Source: Emticicia sp040253585
Lineage (GTDB): Bacteria > Bacteroidota > Bacteroidia > Cytophagales > Spirosomataceae
Reading direction: 5' to 3'
Length of the DNA stretch: 64,000 bases
Assembly: GCF_040253585.1 (NCBI RefSeq)
Contig: NZ_JBELAU010000005.1
Coordinates: forward strand, 1 to 64,000
The position numbers and the translations under genes are program-made. Positions 43,137 to 50,450 of this stretch are shown here, piece by piece. How positions within the stretch are numbered: the stretch's first letter is position 1; every line of letters starts with the position of its first letter. The notes below the pieces were generated by a model. The model did no database searches, was not told the DNA's origin, and saw only the letters and a program-made list of their open reading frames with translations.

Positions 43137-45047
43137 CTAAATAGGTATAGTTATCTGTGATTTCGTACCAATATTTTCATTAGTTACCAAATTCCAAAAC
43201 CCATTCAATGATTCTACCCTTGCTCGAACATTCTTCATTCCTTTGCCATCAGAATTATTTTCAAAAATACCAATTCCGTTATCTTCAATGGTAAGTTGAA
43301 CTTTGCCACTGGTAGCTGTGTGTAGTCGAAGCGTTGCTTCGGTTGCTTTTGAGTGCTTGATGATATTATTGACCAATTCGAGGCAAATGCTGTATAGCTC
43401 AAATTCTACTTTTTTATCTAATTTAGCCAAGGTTTCATCAATCTGTAAATTGAATTTGATGCTTGAATTCTGATTGATTTTTCTTACAAAATAGTGCAAA
43501 GCTGCCGAAAGTCCTTGTTTTTCGAGTTCTTCGGGAAGTAGATTGTGCGAAAGCAAACGCACATCATTATAGGCTTTTTCGAGGTTTTGTCTTAGATTTT
43601 GATGAATGGCGGATTCTTCTTCACTCATCTTCGATTTATCAATCATATCAACACTTAACCAAAGTGCCGATAAAGTACTTCCCAGATTATCATGCAAATC
43701 GGCTGCTACTCGTTTACGTTCGATAGTTTGGCCTTGAAGGAGGGCGGCTTGGAGTTCGGCGTTTTGACGTTGAAGGGCTTGTTGTTTTTCAAACGATAAT
43801 TGTTGTACCTCTACAAGCTTGTGTTGTAATTTTTTTCTGTTAATATTATAGTAGTAGGCAAAATAATAAACAATGGCAATAGGGGAAAAAATAATTCCCA
43901 AATTGTAAATTATATCATTTATTACTTCTGGATAATTTATAATGATGAGTCTTGAATTTAATATAGCCCACGTTGAACATACAGCATAGGTTAATTCGCT
44001 AATTGCTATTACCAATGCTCCTTTATCTCCTTTTTTAAATGACTGCCAAGAAATTAAAAATATTAATAGAGATGTTAAATAGGGAGTTATAATTGCCCCC
44101 ATAGCCCAGCCAAAATCATAAGATAGAAAGATACTTGCAATACTAACAAAGGTTAAAATTATTAGTAGTTTAAAATAAGCATCAATTTTTAAAGAAAAAG
44201 TACTGTATAATGCGTAGCAATGTAAAATTGACAATATTGGTATGAAAATAACAGTAAGTATAGATATTAAATTTCTCGTAATTATTTCTATTGGGTAAAA
44301 TGAGAAGTTAGTAAAAAGAAATAAAAATACTTTTGCAAAAGCCCAAAAACCTAAGATAAGGTTATTGATATTTTTTTTGTCTGCACCAAAAAGCCAAAAG
44401 TGAAGAAAAGCAATAATTAGGAATAATCCTGACTTAAAATAATCGAATGCAAAGCCTGCTAAACTACGTCGATTATTGGAATTTACTAAATTTAAGGTTT
44501 CTTCAATTTGAATTAACTTTAATTGCAAACAATTATTATCAAACCCCAAATGTTTTATAAGTAATAGATTCGGTTTCTCAAATTTTATTGATAGTGTTTG
44601 AGTTATTTTATTGCCGAATATGAATCTGTAAGGGTATCCTGATGGGTCATAACCTTTTGACGGATGCACCTTAGAGCTAAATTGTCCGATTTGACAAACT
44701 AATTTGCCATTGTTGTAAATTTGAGAGCTTCCAACTTGTCTTACTGAAAGAGCAAAAGTTTGTCCAAAGAGCGAAGAATCAATTTGAATCGTTAACCTAA
44801 GCCATCCAATATTCGTTGTTTTGAACTGTTCCAAATCCATAACATCTTGTGAAGGGTCAATACTCTCCCATTTGCTATCATCAAAGTCAGGTTTGGCAAA
44901 ATCAGGGTTATCTCCTGCATGAAATTTCCAGCCTTTGTTTAGTAAAATACCTTCTTTGGGCAAACTATCTATACGAAAAACCTCTTTTTGAGCATAAACA
45001 CACAAATTAAGTAGTAGAAGCAAGGTTATTATTGATAGATTTCTCAT
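43137..45047 (-). CDS. 7TMR-DISM histidine kinase 1
   Basis: A 636-residue kinase with signal peptide, DISM-type sensor (~25-180, LLNKGWKFHAGDN, SQIYNNGKLVCQIG), seven-helix region (~205-405), coiled coil, HisKA_3 with His452 and HATPase_c. It has the same conserved-end, divergent-middle layout. The intergenic gap on each side is just 3 bases (TAG-AAA-ATG), indicating translational coupling in one operon starting at the TPR kinase. Confidence 0.92.
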   Translation of the reverse strand: MRNLSIITLLLLLNLCVYAQKEVFRIDSLPKEGILLNKGWKFHAGDNPDFAKPDFDDSKWESIDPSQDVMDLEQFKTTNIGWLRLTIQIDSSLFGQTFALSVRQVGSSQIYNNGKLVCQIGQFSSKVHPSKGYDPSGYPYRFIFGNKITQTLSIKFEKPNLLLIKHLGFDNNCLQLKLIQIEETLNLVNSNNRRSLAGFAFDYFKSGLFLIIAFLHFWLFGADKKNINNLILGFWAFAKVFLFLFTNFSFYPIEIITRNLISILTVIFIPILSILHCYALYSTFSLKIDAYFKLLIILTFVSIASIFLSYDFGWAMGAIITPYLTSLLIFLISWQSFKKGDKGALVIAISELTYAVCSTWAILNSRLIIINYPEVINDIIYNLGIIFSPIAIVYYFAYYYNINRKKLQHKLVEVQQLSFEKQQALQRQNAELQAALLQGQTIERKRVAADLHDNLGSTLSALWLSVDMIDKSKMSEEESAIHQNLRQNLEKAYNDVRLLSHNLLPEELEKQGLSAALHYFVRKINQNSSIKFNLQIDETLAKLDKKVEFELYSICLELVNNIIKHSKATEATLRLHTATSGKVQLTIEDNGIGIFENNSDGKGMKNVRARVESLNGFWNLVTNENIGTKSQITIPI

Positions 45048-45050
45048 TTT

Positions 45051-46847
45051 CTAAATAGGTATAGTTATCTGTGAATTTGTACCCATATTTTCAGTAGATA
45101 CCAAATTCCATGTTCCATTCAACGACTCAACTCTTGCTCGTACATTTTTCATACCTTTGCCATCAGAATTATTTTCAAAAATACCAATTCCATTATCCTC
45201 GATGATAAGTTGAATTTTGCCATTGGTAGCTGAGTGTAGTCGAAGCTTTGCTTCGGTTGCTTTTGAATGCTTGATGATATTATTGACCAATTCGAGGCAA
45301 ATGCTGTATAGTTCAAATTCTACCTTTTTATCTAATTTATCCAGCGTCTCATCTATATGTAAGTTAAATCTGATGCTTGAATTTTGATTAATTTTTCTGA
45401 TAAAATATTTTAAAGCAGCTGAAAGTCCTTGTTTTTCGAGTTCTTCAGGGAGTAGATTGTGCGAAAGCAAACGGACTTCATTATAAGCATTTGTTAGCAT
45501 CTTTTTGAGTGTTGCATAAATTTCTAATTCTTGCTGCGGCAGTTTTTGTGTATTGATGGAGTCGAGCGTCCAAATAAGCGATGACATAGTAGAACCCAAA
45601 CTATCGTGTAAATCAGCCGCAACACGTTTACGTTCAATAGCTTGCCCTTTTAATAAAGCCTCCGAAATTTCTGCATTTTTTTTGCGTAGGGTTCTGTTGC
45701 TCCTAAAAATAAGAACACCTACAATACTTGCCAATACTAATAACCCAATCAAAAAATAATTTACCAGTTGTTGTTTTTGGAGTTCTTCTTTTCGTTGTGC
45801 AGCTTGAAGTTTTTCAATTTCGAGTTTATGTTTATAATCTTTGTATTCGGACTGTGCCTGCTCAAACCTATGATTAATGTTTACTTCGGTCAATGAATCT
45901 CTCAAGATGGTATATCGTTCATAATACGCCAGAGCTTCAGTAGGCTGATTAGTGGCCTTGTGAGTTAAGTAGAGAATTTTATTTGCTTCGCTTTCACCAT
46001 ATATTGTGGCTTGCTTTTGACTCAATCTTACACCTTCAGCAGCGAAAGCCTTTGCTTCGGTATATTTACCTTGATTGAGGTACAATTGTGCGGTATGAAA
46101 TAGCAATTCAGGAATCAAATAATATTTTTTACTTTTTTCGAGTTCAATTCTCGAAAGTTTAAAAGTTTTTTCGGCTGCTTCGTATTCCTTTAAGTCAGTC
46201 AAGGCTTCACCCAAATAATCATAGGCGTAACCTAAAGCACTCGGTAGTTTTTTCTTACAAATTTCAACTGCTTCTACTATCAACTGCTTAGCCAAAGCTG
46301 GCTTATGTAGATGAAACCGATAAGCATCTCCCAATTCAATCAAAACATTGGCCCGAATAAAATCAGTATTGGGTACTTTGGCTGATTTTTTTAGACATTC
46401 CTGATAATACGGAATGGCTTTCTGGTAATTATCAAGCATATCATAATTATTAGCTAACGAACGCAAGAAAACTACTTCAAAATAGGCATTCTTACTTTTT
46501 TGGGCTAATTGTAAACCCCTAAGTGCAGTTTGCACGGCCTCATAATGTCGGTTAGAAATATTCTGAATCGAAGCAAGCGATTGATAAGATTTCAAGATTC
46601 CCTTTACCCAGCCAATACGTTCTGCCAATTTAAGGGCATCCTGTGAAACCTTGATTCCCTCAAATGGGTCATCGTTGATTAGTGCTTTTGCGTACGAATT
46701 AAGCGTGTTTACCAACGTAGTATCACGTACATAAGAGACGGGGCGTTCTTTTAGCAACGCTAACTCATTCTTTAAACTATCTACTTGTTGTCCTCTCGTT
46801 TCTCCAGTCCATAAAACTAAACACAAACTAAGCCAGAAAATCTTCAT
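45051..46847 (-). CDS. TPR-domain histidine kinase (first gene of the array)
   Basis: A 598-residue kinase with a signal peptide (~1-19), about six TPR repeats in the periplasmic region (~30-320, YEAVQTALRGLQLAQKSKN, YQKAIPYYQECLKKSAKVPN, EYEAAEKTFKLSRIEL, AKAFAAEGVRLSQ), a coiled coil, one membrane helix (LVNYFLIGLLVLASIVGVLIF, ~363-383), HisKA_3 with His414 (AADLHDSLGSTMSS) and HATPase_c. Its last ~170 residues match the three DISM kinases closely, although its sensor is unrelated. Reading begins next to the triple-dyad control region, so it is the first gene of the four-kinase operon. Confidence 0.92.
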   Translation of the reverse strand: MKIFWLSLCLVLWTGETRGQQVDSLKNELALLKERPVSYVRDTTLVNTLNSYAKALINDDPFEGIKVSQDALKLAERIGWVKGILKSYQSLASIQNISNRHYEAVQTALRGLQLAQKSKNAYFEVVFLRSLANNYDMLDNYQKAIPYYQECLKKSAKVPNTDFIRANVLIELGDAYRFHLHKPALAKQLIVEAVEICKKKLPSALGYAYDYLGEALTDLKEYEAAEKTFKLSRIELEKSKKYYLIPELLFHTAQLYLNQGKYTEAKAFAAEGVRLSQKQATIYGESEANKILYLTHKATNQPTEALAYYERYTILRDSLTEVNINHRFEQAQSEYKDYKHKLEIEKLQAAQRKEELQKQQLVNYFLIGLLVLASIVGVLIFRSNRTLRKKNAEISEALLKGQAIERKRVAADLHDSLGSTMSSLIWTLDSINTQKLPQQELEIYATLKKMLTNAYNEVRLLSHNLLPEELEKQGLSAALKYFIRKINQNSSIRFNLHIDETLDKLDKKVEFELYSICLELVNNIIKHSKATEAKLRLHSATNGKIQLIIEDNGIGIFENNSDGKGMKNVRARVESLNGTWNLVSTENMGTNSQITIPI

Positions 46848-46928
46848 ATATCTTGATTATTAAAGCCCTATAAATGTAGGATATGCAATGTTTTTTAACA
46901 AGAGTTTTGAAAAATATCGCCCAAATAT

Positions 46929-46942
46929 CATGGTAAACCATG
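46929..46942. promoter_or_regulatory. Dyad operator 1 (catggtaaaccatg)
   Basis: 14-bp site with CATGGT / ACCATG arms around AA, in the divergent control region of the kinase operon and the solo HTH gene. Confidence 0.7.
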
Positions 46943-46952
46943 AGTAAAAAAC

Positions 46953-46966
46953 CGTGGTTTACCACT
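46953..46966. promoter_or_regulatory. Dyad operator 2 (GTGGTTTACCAC core)
   Basis: Perfect 12-bp palindrome-like dyad GTGGT-TT-ACCAC, centred 24 bp from site 1. Confidence 0.7.
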
Positions 46967-46975
46967 ACTAAAAAT

Positions 46976-46989
46976 CATGGAAAACCATG
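46976..46989. promoter_or_regulatory. Dyad operator 3 (catggaaaaccatg)
   Basis: 14-bp site with CATGG / CCATG arms, centred 23 bp from site 2 and about 40-50 bases upstream of the predicted start of transcription for the HTH gene, an activator-type position. Confidence 0.7.
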
Positions 46990-47013
46990 AAAGATTATTT
47001 TTCGCATTAGCAT

Positions 47014-47021
47014 CAACTTTG
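47014..47021 (+). promoter_or_regulatory. Near-consensus -7 box (CAACTTTG) of the HTH/LytTR pair
   Basis: One mismatch to TAnnTTTG, 22 bases before ATG 47044; a weak core is expected for an activated promoter. Confidence 0.45.
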
Positions 47022-47043
47022 TAGTAAAAAAAAACTCAACAAA

Positions 47044-47244
47044 ATGGCTGTACTAACCAAACGTGAACAAGAAATATTGGAATTGATAGCCAGCGAACTC
47101 ACAACCGAGCAGATTGCCCAAAATCTAAATATTAGTATCCCAACTGTAGAAAGTCATCGCCGAAGTATGTTTCGTAAACTCGGTGTGCAATCGGTGGTAG
47201 GTTTAGTAAAAGAGGCATTAAAAAACAACTGGATAAAAATTTAG
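47044..47244 (+). CDS. Solo LuxR-type HTH protein
   Basis: A 66-residue protein that is only a GerE/LuxR DNA-binding domain: LTKREQEILELIASELTTEQIAQNL then SIPTVESHRRSMFRKLGVQSVVGLV. No receiver or ligand domain is present, and no remnant of one is visible upstream (the 5' side is the operator region), so it is unlikely to be a truncated gene. The HTH resembles that of the response regulator at 38662. It may bind the dyads upstream of itself. The LytTR gene follows after 19 bases. Confidence 0.85.
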   Translation: MAVLTKREQEILELIASELTTEQIAQNLNISIPTVESHRRSMFRKLGVQSVVGLVKEALKNNWIKI

Positions 47245-47263
47245 AACTCAAAATAACAATGCT

Positions 47264-47593
47264 ATGAAAAACGAAATTGCAATCGGTGGTTTCAAGTCAG
47301 TAAGACCAGAAGAGATTCTCTTGCTCGAAGCCGACATCAATTATACAGTTGTCCACTTTAGAGATGGCAAGAAATTTATCGTGGCAACTCCTCTCAAAAG
47401 CCTTCAAAGTAGGTTTGAGCCATACAATTTTTACCGAACACACAAATCTTATATGGTCAATCTTAAATGTGTAGAATGTTATTTAGAACCTCACAAACAA
47501 GTACAAATGACTGATAATAAAAAAGTTACTGTTTCGAGAAGAAGAGCAAACGGTTTAAAAAAACATCTTTCAATTACACAAAACTACCTTTAA
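47264..47593 (+). CDS. Solo LytTR DNA-binding protein
   Basis: A 109-residue protein made of one LytTR domain (PEEILLLEADINYTVVHFRDGKKF, SRFEPYNFYRTHKSYMVNL, KKVTVSRRRANGLKKHL), without a receiver. It is the second such gene here and a paralogue of the protein at 3049-3363. It is co-transcribed with the solo HTH gene. Its target is unknown, though binding near the kinase operon is likely from context. Confidence 0.88.
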   Translation: MKNEIAIGGFKSVRPEEILLLEADINYTVVHFRDGKKFIVATPLKSLQSRFEPYNFYRTHKSYMVNLKCVECYLEPHKQVQMTDNKKVTVSRRRANGLKKHLSITQNYL

Positions 47594-47733
47594 ATCGAAA
47601 TTGCCACCGTTAAATCGAATTTTTCTAAAATAAAGAGTAAGTATCCTAAACTTTGATTTGCAGACCATTAATCAAGTACTAATTCTCATATCAAAAAAGA
47701 TTCTCAACTGATAACTTTCAAACCCCAATTCTA

Positions 47734-48084
47734 ATGACTAATAAACGTTACATTTCGCTTATCGTCCAAGCTATTTATGTTCTAATCACTGCATTAGAGC
47801 TTATTTGTATCCCCAACGTACTACTGGGTATGTTTGGTTTTCCTCCTACATCCGAAATCTGGATAAAAGTGCTTGGTATAGTACTCATTGCACTTGCAAC
47901 TGTCTATTATGGCATCATCAAATTTGGCAATGATGAAGTTGTAAAATATACCATGTGGGGCAGAATAATCGTCGGTATCGGCTTTGTCATATTAGTTATT
48001 TCAGGGCAAACTTTACCCGCATTAATTCTGTTTGCAGGAATTGACATTGCTACTGCTATCTGGACATGGTTCGAGTTAAAATAA
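47734..48084 (+). CDS. Small four-helix membrane protein
   Basis: A 116-residue protein with four predicted membrane helices (SLIVQAIYVLITALELICI, WIKVLGIVLIALATVYYGI, GRIIVGIGFVILVISG, LPALILFAGIDIATAIWTWF). The family is not recognised. It is a separate gene between the LytTR gene and the NTF2-like gene. Confidence 0.65.
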   Translation: MTNKRYISLIVQAIYVLITALELICIPNVLLGMFGFPPTSEIWIKVLGIVLIALATVYYGIIKFGNDEVVKYTMWGRIIVGIGFVILVISGQTLPALILFAGIDIATAIWTWFELK

Positions 48085-48159
48085 CTTCAAACTTTGGAAT
48101 TTTCAAATCGTAATAATTTCAAAACAAATTTTAAAGACATTTTAAACCTATAAAAAACA

Positions 48160-48966
48160 ATGAAAAAACTCATCATTTCAACGCTCTGCTTTTTGGCAGC
48201 TATTCAGTTCTCGTTTGCACAGTCAAATATTGAGCAATTACTTTCAAAGTTGGAAGAAGAATATCGCCAAAACCCAGCAGCCGCCTTTAAAAAATATGCC
48301 GATGATAATTTCTTATTTATCAATGCTGAAGGTGGCTCATGGGACAAAAATAGAACTATTAAGTCAGTTTCGTCGGCCAAATTGGAAGACGTAAGTTTCA
48401 CCGAAAAAACCTTTAAAACATTTGGAAATATTACGATAGTAAACGGCATCAATAAATCCCGTTGGAATTTTGGAAAAGTAACCATCAATTATAAAGATGC
48501 CTTTACATATATCTATCAAATAAACGGAAATGATGTAAAGTGGCTTTCATCACAACATTCGTTAGTTACACCAAAAGACCGTAATAAAGCTATCTATCGC
48601 GAGCTAAATAATCTTTCAAGAGAAAGAAAAATTGATTACACCAAATTCTATGCTGAAACTCATGAAATAAAAGGAATTGGCAAAGGACCAAAAGCAGTTG
48701 AAGCCTATAATAATGCTTTCATAAAAGCATTTCCTGATTTACAAATCACAGTCGTAGAACTCATTGCCGAAGGCGATTTAGTTTTTGCTCGTTGTGAAGC
48801 CACTGGTACTCAAAAGGGTGAATTAAATGGCATAAAACCAACTGAAAAAACAGCCAAAGTCGCACATTGGACAGTCAATCGTTTCAACGCCGAAGGGAAA
48901 ATTACTGAAAGTTGGAATCTTAACGACACTTTTTCAATGATGCAACAATTAGGAATCAACAAATAA
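48160..48966 (+). CDS. Exported double NTF2-like (SnoaL-type) protein
   Basis: A 268-residue protein with signal peptide (SFA|Q). The N-terminal half (~22-140) resembles DUF4440-type NTF2-like domains (LLSKLEEEYRQNPAAAFKKY, SWDKNRTIKSV). The C-terminal half (~150-265) matches SnoaL-like ester cyclase or polyketide-cyclase-like domains (AVEAYNNAFIKAFPDLQITV, LVFARCEATGTQKGEL, WNLNDTFSMMQQLG). Both domains share the cone fold that binds small hydrophobic ligands; enzymatic role is unknown. A terminator follows. Confidence 0.75.
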   Translation: MKKLIISTLCFLAAIQFSFAQSNIEQLLSKLEEEYRQNPAAAFKKYADDNFLFINAEGGSWDKNRTIKSVSSAKLEDVSFTEKTFKTFGNITIVNGINKSRWNFGKVTINYKDAFTYIYQINGNDVKWLSSQHSLVTPKDRNKAIYRELNNLSRERKIDYTKFYAETHEIKGIGKGPKAVEAYNNAFIKAFPDLQITVVELIAEGDLVFARCEATGTQKGELNGIKPTEKTAKVAHWTVNRFNAEGKITESWNLNDTFSMMQQLGINK

Positions 48967-48987
48967 CGGTGAAAACAACTCATCATG

Positions 48988-49016
48988 AAGCCCGCAAATA
49001 AATTTGTGGGCTTTTT
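48988..49016 (+). terminator. Terminator of the NTF2-like gene
   Basis: 12-bp stem with one G-T pair (aagcccgcaaat / atttgtgggctt) then a T run. Confidence 0.85.
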
Positions 49017-49060
49017 GTATTTTCTATGTAATTTTACAAAACATCTAATCTCATCTATCA

Positions 49061-50407
49061 ATGTTTGTAAAGTTCCGTCATTTCTCCTATTTATTCGGTA
49101 TTTCATTTCTTATAAGTTCGTGTATTTCAACAATTACACCCAAAAGCACTTCCTATATTAAAGGTTTTCCGGAAAGCTTTGAAAGTGCTTCAAAAAGTAG
49201 TTATACGGCAGGAAACGTAGAATTGACTGGCGGAGTTTGGTATTTTGAAGATGCCCTAATCGGCACAACAGCCAATGATACAAAAAATGAATCTCGTGCT
49301 ATCAGAATCAGAGAAACAGGTTTTGTACGCATGAATTATGACATTTTTGGTGTAAAAGAAATCAATATCTCTTATGGTGCCTACAATGGCGATGGCGATT
49401 CTGAGTGGGAATTATATGTTTCTAAAAATAGCGGTTCTTCATGGTCGAAATTTGGTTCTACTCAAAAGACTTCTGGAAGCAATCTTTCTACAACAGCTTT
49501 CACGATTAATGAATCTGGCAAAATCAGGTTTGAAATCCGTAAGATTTCAGGTGGAGCAAATCGTTTGAACATTGATGATATCATCATAACCTCAACAGGC
49601 GATTCGCCAACAAACTCGTCCACTCCTACTCGTGATGATAATTTGGCGATGGGAAATCCAAGTAATGCTGACTCGAAAGATGAGAACAATTACTTAATGA
49701 TAAAAAAGCAATACGTTTTGTCCTATAATCGTAGCAAAGGAACAGCCAATTGGGTAAGCTGGCATCTCAGTACTGCTTGGAAAGGCACAACGCAACGAAC
49801 TGATAATTTCAGACCTGACCCTGCCCTACCAAATGCTTGGTATAAAGTAATAACATCCGACTACACTAATTCAGGTTTCGACCGTGGGCATCTCTGCCCA
49901 TCCGACGACCGTGATGGAAGTTACGAAGATAATGACGAAACTTTCTTAATGACCAACATCGCTCCGCAAGCTCCAGCCAATAATCGAGGACTATGGGCTG
50001 ATTTGGAAGCGTATTCTCGTAAAATTGCCGAATCAGGCAACGAACTTTATATCATTGCGGGTGTTTATGGCAAAGGCGGAACTGGCAGCAATGGCGGACG
50101 CACCAATAGCCTCAATGATGGAAAAGTAATTGTTCCCGAATCTTTCTGGAAAGTAATTGTCATTTTGCCAACGGGCAGTAATGATATTACAAGAATTGAT
50201 GCCCAAACTCGTGTCATTGCCGTAAATGTTCCCAATAAAGAAAATGTTGACGGCACAAAATGGGGTGAGTATCGGCTAAGTATTGATGATTTGGAAAGCC
50301 TTACAGGATATGATTTTTTATCAAATGTACCAAGTGCTATTCAAAAATCGTTAGAAGCAAGAAAAGATGCTGGTCCAACTTTAAAAGTTGCCAGTTTCAG
50401 ATTTTAG
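49061..50407 (+). CDS. Extracellular DNA/RNA non-specific endonuclease (lipoprotein)
   Basis: A 448-residue protein. Lipobox ISSC (Cys21) anchors it. Residues ~30-180 form a beta-sandwich domain with GIGSYNGDG-type turns (YGAYNGDGDSEWELYV, SGKIRFEIRK), and ~195-445 is the NUC1/endonuclease G-like domain with the catalytic DRGH (GFDRGHLCPSDDRDG) and the downstream Asn (FLMTNIAPQAPANNRGLW) for Mg binding. It degrades DNA and RNA without sequence preference, probably outside the cell for nutrient use. It ends just before a REP-like hairpin and the CotH gene. Confidence 0.9.
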   Translation: MFVKFRHFSYLFGISFLISSCISTITPKSTSYIKGFPESFESASKSSYTAGNVELTGGVWYFEDALIGTTANDTKNESRAIRIRETGFVRMNYDIFGVKEINISYGAYNGDGDSEWELYVSKNSGSSWSKFGSTQKTSGSNLSTTAFTINESGKIRFEIRKISGGANRLNIDDIIITSTGDSPTNSSTPTRDDNLAMGNPSNADSKDENNYLMIKKQYVLSYNRSKGTANWVSWHLSTAWKGTTQRTDNFRPDPALPNAWYKVITSDYTNSGFDRGHLCPSDDRDGSYEDNDETFLMTNIAPQAPANNRGLWADLEAYSRKIAESGNELYIIAGVYGKGGTGSNGGRTNSLNDGKVIVPESFWKVIVILPTGSNDITRIDAQTRVIAVNVPNKENVDGTKWGEYRLSIDDLESLTGYDFLSNVPSAIQKSLEARKDAGPTLKVASFRF

Positions 50408-50413
50408 TAGTAT

Positions 50414-50432
50414 AACAAGTTTTCAACTTGTT
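50414..50432. repeat. REP-like hairpin
   Basis: Perfect 8-bp stem aacaagtt-ttc-aacttgtt, in the 43-base gap before the CotH start codon; same family as 5342-5395 and 17439. Confidence 0.6.
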
Positions 50433-50450
50433 CAAGCCATATTCAACCCT

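Noticed and set aside
39300..46847. Assembly duplication artefact
   Set aside because: The four genes have different sensor regions and different junctions, so the repeats are genuine paralogues.
47044..47244. Truncated pseudogene of a response regulator
   Set aside because: The frame has a proper ATG and a complete HTH domain, and the upstream sequence is a structured operator region, not decayed receiver sequence.
50388..50450. N-terminal extension of the CotH protein
   Set aside because: It would overlap the nuclease gene and cover a REP-like hairpin; a standard signal peptide begins at ATG 50451.
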